Shown here piece by piece: positions 50,992 through 59,613 of a DNA stretch of 64,000 nucleotides; positions within the stretch are counted from its first letter, which is position 1; each line of letters opens with the position of its first letter. The notes beneath the pieces were generated by a model. The model did not search any database and had not been told where the DNA came from. It saw nothing but the letters and a program-made list of their open reading frames with translations. Source of the DNA: Alkalinema pantanalense (GTDB taxonomy: Bacteria; Cyanobacteriota; Cyanobacteriia; Leptolyngbyales; Leptolyngbyaceae); NCBI RefSeq assembly GCF_050753345.1, contig NZ_JBLZFX010000024.1, positions 4,259 to 68,258 of the forward strand, read 5' to 3'. The translations under genes and the position numbers were made by a program.

Positions 50992-52140
50992 ATGCGTCTA
51001 GGTCAGCCATGGTTCGATCGCTTAGAACGAAGCTGGGCAAAGCCTGCCTACAGTGGGGGCTTACTCGGTTGTCTCGCGATTTTCTTTTTCATTGCCGCAA
51101 CAAATACGCTATCCGGTTGGCTGTATGTCATGAGTGGTGTGATTTTTGCGCTGTTGGGGCTAGCTTTGCGGCTAGTCATGCAGAATGTCCAAGGCATTCG
51201 AGTCGATCGCCATGCCATTGAACCCGTGACCGCAGGAGACCCCTTACAAATTCGACTGGAGATTCACAATACAACTCGCCGACCCAAGACACTCCTCAAA
51301 GTCGAAGATCGCATTCCCCCCGCCTTAGGCCAGATCCAGACACAGGTTCTCGAAACCTTTGCCCCCCGATCGAGTTACACCTTGGCCTACGAGCAGCCCA
51401 CCACGCAACGGGGCATCTATCGCTGGCAAACGGTGGATCTGCGAACAGGGGCTCCCTTGGGCTTGTTTTGGGCAAGGCGACCCCAACCCTGTCCCAGTGT
51501 GGCGATCGTCCATCCAACGGTACTCTCGCTGCAACGCTGTCCCATGATTGATCAACTGGGGCGGGATATGAGCCTTCAGTTTAACAGCGATCGACGGATC
51601 CAGTCAGCCACGGAAGGAGTGACGCGATCGCTGCGGCCTTACCGTTGGGGGGATCCCATCCGGTTGATTCATTGGCGTACCAGTGCCCGCTATGGTGAAC
51701 TGCGGGTGCGGGAGTTGGAGCTTTTTACCGCTGGACAAGAAGTCGTGATTTGTTTGGATAGTGCCCGATCGTGGGTACCCGAAGACTTTGAGCAAGCGGT
51801 CATTGCAGCGGCTTCGCTCTATTTCTATGGTCAACGGCAACAATTGCGGATGTCTCTGTGGACTGCGGGAACGGGGTTAGTCCAGGGTGATCGGGCTGTT
51901 TTGGATGCCCTGGCCGGGACAAATCCCAATGAACTGGTCTACGCGGAAAGTTTGCCGGATTGTCCCATTATTTGGTTGACCCCCAATGCTGAAAGCGTGG
52001 GGACTTTGCCGTCCAGTAGTCGTTGGCTGCTCTGGTCTGCCCAAGAGGTCAGTGCGGGTCAGATCCCTGCATCGTCCCATCCTGGCCTGTGGGTGCAGCC
52101 CGATCGACCGCTGGTTCAACAATTACAGGCGGATATTTAG
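50992..52140 (+). CDS. DUF58 domain protein with two membrane segments
   Basis: 382 residues. Two hydrophobic helices (about 21-40 and 44-62) anchor the N-terminus; the DUF58 signature lies in the middle (EGVTRSLRPYRWGDPIRLIHWRTSARYGELRVRELE), followed by a vWA-like fold (EVVICLDSARSW). DUF58 proteins usually sit next to MoxR ATPases and take part in envelope assembly or stress responses; no MoxR gene is adjacent here. The protein appears intact. Confidence 0.85.
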   Translation: MRLGQPWFDRLERSWAKPAYSGGLLGCLAIFFFIAATNTLSGWLYVMSGVIFALLGLALRLVMQNVQGIRVDRHAIEPVTAGDPLQIRLEIHNTTRRPKTLLKVEDRIPPALGQIQTQVLETFAPRSSYTLAYEQPTTQRGIYRWQTVDLRTGAPLGLFWARRPQPCPSVAIVHPTVLSLQRCPMIDQLGRDMSLQFNSDRRIQSATEGVTRSLRPYRWGDPIRLIHWRTSARYGELRVRELELFTAGQEVVICLDSARSWVPEDFEQAVIAAASLYFYGQRQQLRMSLWTAGTGLVQGDRAVLDALAGTNPNELVYAESLPDCPIIWLTPNAESVGTLPSSSRWLLWSAQEVSAGQIPASSHPGLWVQPDRPLVQQLQADI

Positions 52141-52204
52141 ATGGGAAATTTCTAGCACGGGATTCCCAATGCAGGGTTCAAGTGTATTGTGTCCTGACTA
52201 ATGC

Positions 52205-52395
52205 AACGTAAGTTCGATGAATTCGTGGTGCGGATCGATCGTCGGGGCTGCTCCGCAGCGAAGATCGGGGAACTTCTCCCCGCCCCCCTGCCTTGTCAGG
52301 GGACTCTACTCCCCCGACACCCCCCGAAAGTGAATTCTGCGCCCAAGCACAGGGGATTTGTGCGGGACAATTTCGTTAGTTAAACTCACACTAAC
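52205..52395 (+). repeat. MITE-like dispersed element, copy 1 (degenerate right end)
   Basis: About 190 bp matching the element at 58376-58563 in the opposite orientation. Shared blocks include GTCGGGGCTGCTCCGCAGCG, GGGGAACTTCTCCCCGCCCC and CCCCCGACACCCCCCGAAAG. The left terminal repeat AACGTAAGTTCGA is close to that of copy 2; the right end is diverged and merges with the end of the Uma2 gene. The open frame here (52201-52383) is only a translation of this element. Confidence 0.85.
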
Positions 52396-52939
52396 GCAAC
52401 AGCTGAGTCACTTCAACGGCAATTTCGGGAAACGCCAAAGGTGAGATCGTGTCTTGGGTCAGGGTCAGGTCAGTGGTGTATTGCCCTGTCTGGAGGGCAC
52501 GAAAGACCCGCAGATGAAAATCCTGGAGATTGACCACCCAGTATTCTTGAATCCCTGCTTCTGCATAGATCCGCTGCTTTTGCCCCAAATCCTTTGCCAG
52601 GGTTGACTGGGCGTATTCAATTAGCCAAAAAATATCCTCAGGGTAGGGATGATGGTTTCGATATTCCATACCCAACGGTTTGACGATCGCTAAATCTGGC
52701 TGGGGTTCAGAGTTGTTAGGCAAGGTGATGGGTTTGGCATCTCGAATCTGGGCCCGATCGCCGAGTAACCGTCGGAGGTAGTCCGCTGCATCGCTGCTAA
52801 AGGCCGCATGGGCTGTTCCTTCCGGTGCCATGACAACCAGATCTCCTTGCAACAATTCCACAGGCTGCTCATCAAAAATTCCTGCTTCGATAGCCGCATG
52901 GTATCGATCGATTGACCACTTGTAGAGGGTTACTGTCAT
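52391..52939 (-). CDS. Uma2 family protein (putative restriction-type endonuclease fold)
   Basis: 182 residues from MTVTLYKWSIDRY. The Uma2 pattern is complete: VELLQGDLVVMAPEGTAHAAFSS, PITLPNNSEPQPDLAIVKP and DIFWLIEYAQSTLAKDLGQKQRIYAEAGIQEYWVVNLQ, with the acidic PQPDLAIV and the following glutamate of the PD-(D/E)XK core. These proteins are greatly expanded in cyanobacteria and their biological role is uncertain. The 3' end abuts a dispersed repeat, which may have replaced the original C-terminus. Confidence 0.9.
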   Translation of the reverse strand: MTVTLYKWSIDRYHAAIEAGIFDEQPVELLQGDLVVMAPEGTAHAAFSSDAADYLRRLLGDRAQIRDAKPITLPNNSEPQPDLAIVKPLGMEYRNHHPYPEDIFWLIEYAQSTLAKDLGQKQRIYAEAGIQEYWVVNLQDFHLRVFRALQTGQYTTDLTLTQDTISPLAFPEIAVEVTQLLR

Positions 52940-53046
52940 GCTGGCAAGGGTTTTACCCAATCTATGGTTTTACCTACTGTCTAGATTTGACGCCATCTTC
53001 CCAGGCGATCTATTCTGCATCCATTACAACACGAGGCGAGTTTCCC

Positions 53047-53502
53047 ATGGGGAATGCATTTCCGGCGGAACTGTGGCAAGGAATTGAGGCGTTCAACCAG
53101 GGAAATTTCTATGCTTGCCACGATATCTTAGAGGCCATTTGGTTTCAGGCGGAAGAAGCAGATAAAAAGTTCTACCAAGGCATTTTGCAGATTGCTGTGG
53201 GGCTGTACCACTTTGGGAATGGTAACTGGCGCGGAGCCGTGATTTTGATGGGAGAAGGGCTGAGTCGGCTGCAAGGCTATCTCCCAGACTATGCAGGGCT
53301 GGATTTAGAACAGCTCACCCAGGATGCTGGAGACCTGTTGAGTACCTTGCAAACCCTAGGAGCCGATCGGGTAGGCGATTTGGTTCTGTTGGCTCCAGAA
53401 GATGCGGCGATCGCGCCTCCCCCAGAGGACAAAACTTTACAAGACAAGGTGATTCGATCGCGTCCTCTGATCCAGAAAGTCGCCGTTTCGGGGGAAGAAT
53501 AA
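53047..53502 (+). CDS. DUF309 domain-containing protein
   Basis: 151 residues. DUF309 shows as FNQGNFYACHDILEAIWFQAEEADKKFYQGILQIAVGLYHFGNGNWRGAV, with H/E/W/G residues typical of this small helical family. The function is unknown; it is found in most cyanobacteria. The start with upstream GAGGCGAG at 53047 is chosen; a longer frame reaching 52912 lies antisense to the Uma2 start. Confidence 0.85.
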   Translation: MGNAFPAELWQGIEAFNQGNFYACHDILEAIWFQAEEADKKFYQGILQIAVGLYHFGNGNWRGAVILMGEGLSRLQGYLPDYAGLDLEQLTQDAGDLLSTLQTLGADRVGDLVLLAPEDAAIAPPPEDKTLQDKVIRSRPLIQKVAVSGEE

Positions 53503-53647
53503 GGATAGGATCACCTCGTTAAAGCCCAGTGGTGATCCCGTTGAAGGGACTCTTCTGTCTCTATAGATCCTGGAGAAACTTTATTCCAGAGCGCCGCGTC
53601 TCAGGAAATCAGTGGCTGTGTTAGTATCCCTTTGTACTGAAATTGCT

Positions 53648-54259
53648 ATGCAATCGCTTCCTCAACCGTCGCCATCTCGCCAAACCACCATGTTGTCAAA
53701 GCTTCGCTCAATTACCACCCGCTGCGGCCTATTAGTACTTCTACCGATCGCCACATTTTCGACCGGGATCACGTTGCCCAGCGCGATCGCCGCGTCCCAA
53801 CCCGCGCCTGCCAGCAGCGGCCCACAGAATCCTCAGGCCATGCAGCTCAAAGCGAACGTCACCGAAGCCAATGCCAAAACGGGCGTGGTTGTGGCCCGAG
53901 GCAATGTGCAAATTAATTACCCCGCCCGAAAAATTCAAGCTACCGCTGCCCAAGCAGTTTACTTCAGCAAAGAAGGGCGCATTGTCCTGAGTGGGGATGT
54001 TTATATTCTCCAAGAAGGCAATAGCCTGCGGGGAGAAACGGTGACCTACTTGGTCAATGAAGGGCGGTTTGTCGCACTCCCGGAACAGAACCGTCAAGTG
54101 GAAGCCATTTATCTGGTGCCTGAAACGGCAAACGCGGCTCCAGCCCCAGCTCCGGTGCCCGTGAATCCCGCCCCAGTCAAGCCTGCTAAAATGCCGTTTC
54201 CCAGCGCTCCCAAAGCCACACCCATCAAACCTGCTGGTGAATCTTCTCCCAAATCTTAG
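53648..54259 (+). CDS. LptA/OstA-like periplasmic protein
   Basis: 203 residues. A signal peptide (about MLSKLRSITTRCGLLVLLPIA to IAASQ) is followed by an OstA-type beta-jellyroll: VTEANAKTGVVVARGNVQINYPARKIQATAAQAVYFSKEGRIVLSGDVYI, LRGETVTYLVNEGRFVA, and a Pro-rich tail. In E. coli LptA bridges the envelope for LPS transport. It precedes lptB and an LptF/G-like permease, so this is the LPS-transport set. Start alternatives are 53612 (GTG) and 53690. Confidence 0.85.
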   Translation: MQSLPQPSPSRQTTMLSKLRSITTRCGLLVLLPIATFSTGITLPSAIAASQPAPASSGPQNPQAMQLKANVTEANAKTGVVVARGNVQINYPARKIQATAAQAVYFSKEGRIVLSGDVYILQEGNSLRGETVTYLVNEGRFVALPEQNRQVEAIYLVPETANAAPAPAPVPVNPAPVKPAKMPFPSAPKATPIKPAGESSPKS

Positions 54260-54470
54260 ATAGCGATCAACCGGTGTTAGAAAGTGATAGAAAGGGCTAA
54301 AAATCGCTGTTGGGTGTCCCTCAATCTGCGGATTTAGGGCATTGGTTGTGCGCGTTACAGGAAAATTGGGCAGGATGTGCTGGAATCCGCCTACTCTCGT
54401 TCCAAGATTAAATGGGGCATAATCAGAAACGTGTGGTGGCCCTAGCAACGAGATCGTTCAGGAGCGAGAC

Positions 54471-55196
54471 TTGAAGTTAGTACTCGAAAATGTCCATAAA
54501 TCCTATGGTGCACGGTCGATCGTTAGCCGTGTGAATTTATCCGTTGCCCAAGGTGAAGTCGTAGGGCTCCTAGGCCCCAATGGTGCTGGAAAGACGACAA
54601 CGTTCTACATGGCAACTGGGCTAGAAAAGCCCGATGGTGGCAAAGTTTTGCTGAACGATGGAGACATTACCCAGTTACCCATCCATCAGCGAGCCCGATT
54701 GGGGATTGGCTACCTGGCTCAGGAAGCCAGCATCTTTCGCTATCTCACCGTTCAAGAGAATATTCGCCTAGTTCTAGAACAAACCAATGTGGGACGGAAC
54801 CGAGAAGCCCGCCTCTGGGAACTGATTCAGGAATTTCGGTTGGAAAAGGTAGCGAATACGTTGGGCGTTCAGGTATCCGGTGGGGAACGGCGGCGGACTG
54901 AGCTAGCCCGCGCTCTGGCGGCTGGCCCCGATGGCCCTAAGTTTCTGCTGCTGGATGAACCCTTCGCAGGGGTGGATCCGATCGCGGTTGCTGAAATTCA
55001 AGACATTATTGCCAAACTGCGCGATCGCCACATTGGCATCCTAATTACCGATCACAATGTGCGCGAAACCCTAGAAATTACCGATCGGGCCTACATTATG
55101 CGGGATGGACAAATTTTGGCCTCTGGTAGCGCTGAGGAACTTTATGCCAATCCCTTAGTTCGTCAATACTATCTGGGGGATAACTTCCAGCCATAG
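54471..55196 (+). CDS. lptB: LPS export ABC transporter ATP-binding protein
   Basis: 241 residues from TTG with GGAG 6 bp upstream. ABC motifs: Walker A LLGPNGAGKTTTFYM, Q-loop YLAQEASIF, signature VSGGERRRTELARAL, Walker B FLLLDEPFAGVDPIA and switch His in LITDHNVRE. The DEPFAGVDPIAV and LITDHNVRETL features are those of LptB. It drives LPS extraction with the LptF/G-like protein encoded next. Confidence 0.95.
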   Translation: MKLVLENVHKSYGARSIVSRVNLSVAQGEVVGLLGPNGAGKTTTFYMATGLEKPDGGKVLLNDGDITQLPIHQRARLGIGYLAQEASIFRYLTVQENIRLVLEQTNVGRNREARLWELIQEFRLEKVANTLGVQVSGGERRRTELARALAAGPDGPKFLLLDEPFAGVDPIAVAEIQDIIAKLRDRHIGILITDHNVRETLEITDRAYIMRDGQILASGSAEELYANPLVRQYYLGDNFQP

Positions 55197-55401
55197 TCGA
55201 TCGTTCATGTCGATCGTTCATGGAGATTGTCCATAGCGATTGGCCATCGTCTGCAAGTTGGGTTTTAGCCCTATCCCGTCCAGTTTAAATCTAGGGAGAA
55301 CTGACCAGCGTAGTTCTTGCTGGTACCCTATCTAGAAACCCTTTGATCCTCCCTGCCCGCCCTATTGTGTGCCCTATTTGTCCTGACATGTCCTGCAAAC
55401 C

Positions 55402-56565
55402 ATGACTGCAACTCCGTCTTTCCGTCCTGCCTTTCCGGGCATTGCTGTCCTCGATCGCTATTTGGCAACTCAGCTCACCATGCCCTTTCTATTTGGGGTG
55501 GGAGCGTTTTCGTCGATCGGGGTCTCCGTGGGGACGCTGTTTGACCTGATCCGCAAGATGACCACGATGAACCTGCCGTTGGACGTTGCGGTGCAGGTGT
55601 TCTTTTTGCAGTTGCCCTACTACATCAGTTTGGCACTGCCGATGTCCACGTTGCTAGCTACACTCATTCTCTACAGCCGTTTGTCTACGGATAGTGAATT
55701 AATTGCACTGCGCAGTTCGGGAATCAGTCCCTATCGCTTGATTTTGCCTGCGGTTGCGTTGAGTTTTTTCATTACAGGCATGAGCTTTGCCTTCAGTGAA
55801 GCGATCGTTCCGGCGGCTAAATACCGCGCTACGGTGACGCTAGAACAGGCACTGAATGAAGATAATCCTAAATTTCAGGAATCGAACATTCTCTCCCCTC
55901 AGTTTGAGGAAGTCAAACGCCCGGATGGGACAAAAGACCGCATCCTGACAAGGTTATTCTACGCGAGCAAGTTCAATGGCCGGGAAATGCAGGGACTCAC
56001 GGTTCTCGACTTTTCCAAGGAAGGCTTAAATCAAATTATTGCAGCCCAGTCCGCTATGTGGGACAACAAGCAGGGCACTTGGGATTTCTTTAATGGAACT
56101 ATTTACCTCGTAGCACCCGACGGCTCCTACCGGAACATTGTTAAGTTCCAACAGCAGCAGCTACAACTACCTCGCACCCCGTTGGATTTAGCCAACCGCA
56201 AAAAAGATTGGGAGGAGATGACCGTCACGGAATTACGGGAAGCCCAAGAACTCTCTGCCCAGAGCGGGGATGATAAACAGGTGCGTAAGTTTGATCTACG
56301 GATTCAGCAGAAACTAGCCATTCCCTTTATTTGCTTGGTGTTTGGTTTGGTGGGTGCCACTTTGGGAATGCGCCCCCAGCGACGATCGGGCAAAGGAGCC
56401 AGCTTCGCCATCAGTGTGCTAATTATTTTTGGCTACTATATTCTGCTCTTTCTCTGCGATGCGATGGGAAATTTGGAAATTTTAGCGCCTGTTGTAGCAG
56501 CTTGGTTACCCAATCTCATTGGTTTGAGCATTGGCGGCTTTCTGCTAACTCGTACTGCGAAATAG
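55402..56565 (+). CDS. LptF/LptG-type (YjgP/YjgQ) permease
   Basis: 387 residues. Three membrane helices near the start (about 25-45, 65-85, 105-125), a periplasmic beta domain (about 140-275: KYRATVTLEQALNEDNPKFQE, RLFYASKFNGREMQGLTVLDF) and three helices near the end (about 305-385) form the LptF/LptG plan. The LSTDSELIALRSSGISPYRLILP stretch matches the coupling helix. Cyanobacteria commonly have a single such protein, acting as a homodimer; I therefore do not name it lptF or lptG. Confidence 0.92.
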   Translation: MTATPSFRPAFPGIAVLDRYLATQLTMPFLFGVGAFSSIGVSVGTLFDLIRKMTTMNLPLDVAVQVFFLQLPYYISLALPMSTLLATLILYSRLSTDSELIALRSSGISPYRLILPAVALSFFITGMSFAFSEAIVPAAKYRATVTLEQALNEDNPKFQESNILSPQFEEVKRPDGTKDRILTRLFYASKFNGREMQGLTVLDFSKEGLNQIIAAQSAMWDNKQGTWDFFNGTIYLVAPDGSYRNIVKFQQQQLQLPRTPLDLANRKKDWEEMTVTELREAQELSAQSGDDKQVRKFDLRIQQKLAIPFICLVFGLVGATLGMRPQRRSGKGASFAISVLIIFGYYILLFLCDAMGNLEILAPVVAAWLPNLIGLSIGGFLLTRTAK

Positions 56566-57099
56566 GTTGAGGGAATAGCGTACTAAATAAAATTCCAAGG
56601 GAACGGAATAAGTAGCTGAGTGAACGGGTAGACAGGGATCAAAATCGGAGTTGCAGTCTCAATTTTGATTGTTGAAACTTTTCCTAATAAACATCATCAA
56701 AATTGAGAAAACATTAATTTCTATCTCTCTAGATCAGCATTCTTTGTCTCGTTGCATCTTTTTGATCTTACTGATTCCATTTCAGCGTTTTGATCACATT
56801 TCAGTGACTGCATCGTACCTTTTGCTCATACCTAGGGTTTATCTGTCACCGTCAAGATAGTTCCTACTGTCTACTACTGCCGACCAACCAGGATTAGAAA
56901 GAACCCCAGACAGCCCGGGGACAGGAGCTCTTCAACAAGGTGACAAGGAAGGGTGTTATGCAGCCAGTCTGTCAAGGGCAAGCTAAGATCAAACTACTCG
57001 GGGCTTCAACTCAATGGGGGCTATTTGGTTGGGTTCCAGCCGATCGCATCTAAGCCATTGCATCTCGATCGATTCTCAATCTTTATTTGAGCTTCTTCT
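56566..57099. other. Gene-free region
   Basis: I find no coding sequence or RNA in this AT-rich spacer. A weak dyad and A/T-rich segment near 56650-56720 could be a promoter for the downstream gene, whose own ribosome binding site is unclear. Confidence 0.45.
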
Positions 57100-58239
57100 A
57101 TGCGTTCCCCTCAATCTCCCAAAACACTACGGTATTGGCAAGCTAGACTACGATCGTTGCGGGATCCGCGAGTGGGGGGGGTGGCGATCGCCTTAGGACT
57201 GGCAGCCACCTTTGGTTGGATAGCATGGCAAAATCCAGAAAGCCTAGAATTCTCCCAATCAACCAGTTCAGAAGAGCCTCCTACTCCCTCCTCTGCAACC
57301 GCTGAGGATGCTGAAGACTTGGCGATCGGAGCAGACATCGACAGCTTGTCAGTCTTGTTCAATCAAGTGAAGCAACCCAGTTCCTCTCCCCTAGATCCTC
57401 TCAACCCAACGGCCAAACCGAAGAGTCCCAACCCCACTAGCAGCGATCCAGAGACCACTTCGACCCTCTCACTGCTCGCTGCCATTTCACCCACCCCAAA
57501 AAATCCCAGTCAAGCTGAACTGAACATGAGTCAGCTAGCGTTGTTGGGCAACTTGCCAGGAGATCCGCTGTCCCCCTCCCGCAATGGCTTAACGGGGAAT
57601 ACCGGACTGGAGAGCGCCATGTTTCCTGGACAGACTGCCCGTTCCCCCCTGGGCTCCGCCTCTGAAGGAACGCCACCCCAAAATGTTTTGGCGGATGCCC
57701 TAGCTCGGTTCACGAATTCACCCACTTCAACCCAGCCTGCGGGAAGTTCCAATAAGCCCTTTTCTGCATTCCCTGGAAGCAGTTTGGCCAATCCTCCCCT
57801 AGAAGGCACTCGTCCATGGCCACAGGCAACCTTTACGCCTAACTTGCCGATGCAGGGCACCACGGGGATCACCCCCGCTGCACTATCAGGGGCTGCTCCA
57901 ACCCAGTACCCACCCAACGCCTATACCCAAGTCCTACAACAAGCTCCAGCGGTAGGGCTTGATCCACGATCGCCAGCCTTTGGTACGCCTGGGATTCCCA
58001 CAGGGGGAACTGCCAATCCATCGATCACGCCTGGGGTAGGCATTCCTCAATCCACCATTCCTCAACCCGGTACCAGCTCCGTCGGCATGAACCAAACCGT
58101 GCTTCCTGGTACCTCCGCTGCGACCAATAACCAACCCCAGTTGGGTGGGATTCCCCAAGTAGACTCATTTACAACGCCTCGTACTACACCGGGTCGTTAC
58201 ATTGGGGGAGGACGCATTAATACTTTCTCCAATCCCTAA
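57100..58239 (+). CDS. Pro/Ser/Thr/Gly-rich protein with one N-terminal membrane segment
   Basis: 379 residues. A basic N-terminus (QARLRSLRDPR) leads into a membrane helix (about 26-43, GGVAIALGLAATFGWIAW). The remaining 330 residues are low in order, rich in Pro, Ser, Thr, Asn and Gly, and contain runs like GTPPQNVLADALARF. The layout suggests a membrane-anchored, extended envelope protein; I do not recognise a family. It follows the Lpt genes but 530 bp away, with no sign of a shared operon. Confidence 0.55.
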   Translation: MRSPQSPKTLRYWQARLRSLRDPRVGGVAIALGLAATFGWIAWQNPESLEFSQSTSSEEPPTPSSATAEDAEDLAIGADIDSLSVLFNQVKQPSSSPLDPLNPTAKPKSPNPTSSDPETTSTLSLLAAISPTPKNPSQAELNMSQLALLGNLPGDPLSPSRNGLTGNTGLESAMFPGQTARSPLGSASEGTPPQNVLADALARFTNSPTSTQPAGSSNKPFSAFPGSSLANPPLEGTRPWPQATFTPNLPMQGTTGITPAALSGAAPTQYPPNAYTQVLQQAPAVGLDPRSPAFGTPGIPTGGTANPSITPGVGIPQSTIPQPGTSSVGMNQTVLPGTSAATNNQPQLGGIPQVDSFTTPRTTPGRYIGGGRINTFSNP

Positions 58240-58375
58240 ACCGACCTTCTATTCCCAACCGACCTTCTATTCCCAACTGACCTGTGAATAGGCCGTGCAG
58301 AACACTACAGCGTCATTGCTGTTAGTTTTCACGGCTGAATTTCCATGACCCTATGCGTCTGTCCGAAGCTGGATT

Positions 58376-58563
58376 AACGTGAGTTCGACAAGCAAAATTT
58401 CCCCTCACAAATCCCCTGTACTGGGACGGAGCATTCACTTTCGGGGGGTGTCGGGGGAGTAGAGTCCCCTGACGTAGCAGGGGGGCGGGGAGAAGTTCCC
58501 CGATCTTCGCTGCGGAGCAGCCCCGACGATCGAACCGCCCCGCGAATTCATCGAACTCACGTT
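58376..58563 (-). repeat. MITE-like dispersed element, copy 2 with terminal inverted repeats
   Basis: 188 bp bounded by a perfect 13-bp inverted repeat: AACGTGAGTTCGA at 58376-58388 and TCGAACTCACGTT at 58551-58563. Inside are the same G/C-rich stems as copy 1 at 52205-52395, in reverse orientation. No transposase is encoded, so movement would need one in trans. An open frame (58322-58621) here is only a translation of the element. Upstream, two CGACCTTCTATTCCCAA units occur at about 58245-58280. Confidence 0.85.
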
Positions 58564-58746
58564 GGATTATGGCTCCGAGATCGACCTTGATCGAGGAGCA
58601 AGCTTCGAACTTCAACCTCACGAAACTAAATGAGCATTTCTACTGGGTTGGGGTTATTATGAGAGTATGTTAAAAAATGTAAAGACTCACTTTTTTCTCC
58701 TAGCTCCTCAAAGTTCCACTATTTAGATTTGATGTTTCCATAAAGC

Positions 58747-59067
58747 ATGTTTAACTCACCTCTCCCCTCCGATCCAGACTTGCTAAAAAGCTTACTGGAA
58801 CCCCTTTTAGAAGATTTCCAATACTGGTTCGGTCGATCGCAATCCCTGTTAGAGCAAGAACGCATTACCTTCCTCGAAGAATCCCAGCAAACCAATCTGT
58901 TAGAGCGCGTCCTGACCGCCCAGCAAGAGGTCACCACGACCCAAACCCTTCTCAAAGTAACGGATGGGCAAGTGGGCGTTGAAACTGACGTTTTGATGAA
59001 TTGGCATCGTCTCGTTCACGAATGCTGGGGGGTTAGCATGAAGCATCGATCGACCCAAGCTTCTTGA
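58747..59067 (+). CDS. DUF2605 family protein
   Basis: 106 residues, all helical: LLEPLLEDFQYWFGRSQSLLE, FLEESQQTNLLERVLTAQQEVTTTQTLLKVTDGQVGVE and MNWHRLVHECWGVSMK match DUF2605, a family limited to cyanobacteria. The function is unknown. It lies next to a DUF2973 gene, a pair that recurs in cyanobacteria. Confidence 0.9.
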   Translation: MFNSPLPSDPDLLKSLLEPLLEDFQYWFGRSQSLLEQERITFLEESQQTNLLERVLTAQQEVTTTQTLLKVTDGQVGVETDVLMNWHRLVHECWGVSMKHRSTQAS

Positions 59068-59235
59068 TCGAACCAAAGTGATTCGGGAAAAGCTTTAAGG
59101 TTTGCCAGAAATCTGAGAGACTATAATTTAATGAATTGACCAGGGATCCCCCCACGATTAGGGCTTGGCATTCCATCGTTGCCTTGTTTCGTCCTCATTT
59201 GTGGTGATCTCAACAGTTGGCTGGGGGAAAGCGTT

Positions 59236-59574
59236 ATGTGGCTCCACATCCTGTATATCATTGCCTTCACGATTGTTGCGTTCCTAGCGGTGGGAAACCT
59301 GATTCGCAGCATGTTAACCCTCGGGTTAGAATCGCAACGCGAACTTTCAAATATGATCAATGGCTCGGGCAACGATTCCACTGCCTCAGGAACTGTAAGA
59401 CGGCAGCCCATGCCTACCCATCCAGAAATGTTGGATGCGGACGGCAAGGTCATTAATGAACCCCTCCTTGTCATGCGTTCCATGAGTGTAGAAGATGCAA
59501 GGGAACAGTTAGATGCGATTTACCGATCTTCTCCGGGCGGGGAATCCAACAATTCCAGCGATGAAGACAGTTGA
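59236..59574 (+). CDS. DUF2973 family membrane protein
   Basis: 112 residues from MWLHILYIIAFTIVAFLAVGNLIRSM. One membrane helix at the N-terminus, then a segment with PTHPEMLDADGKVINEPLLVMRSMSVEDAREQLDAIY, the DUF2973 pattern. GGGGGAAAG lies upstream. Its function is unknown, but its pairing with DUF2605 suggests a joint role. Confidence 0.9.
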   Translation: MWLHILYIIAFTIVAFLAVGNLIRSMLTLGLESQRELSNMINGSGNDSTASGTVRRQPMPTHPEMLDADGKVINEPLLVMRSMSVEDAREQLDAIYRSSPGGESNNSSDEDS

Positions 59575-59613
59575 TAGGATTGAAGCAGCCGACGATCGCC
59601 CCTCTGCTGTTCC

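Noticed and set aside
52201..52383. 60-residue frame, similar to a frame at 58322-58621
   Set aside because: Both are translations of a MITE-like non-coding element in opposite orientations.
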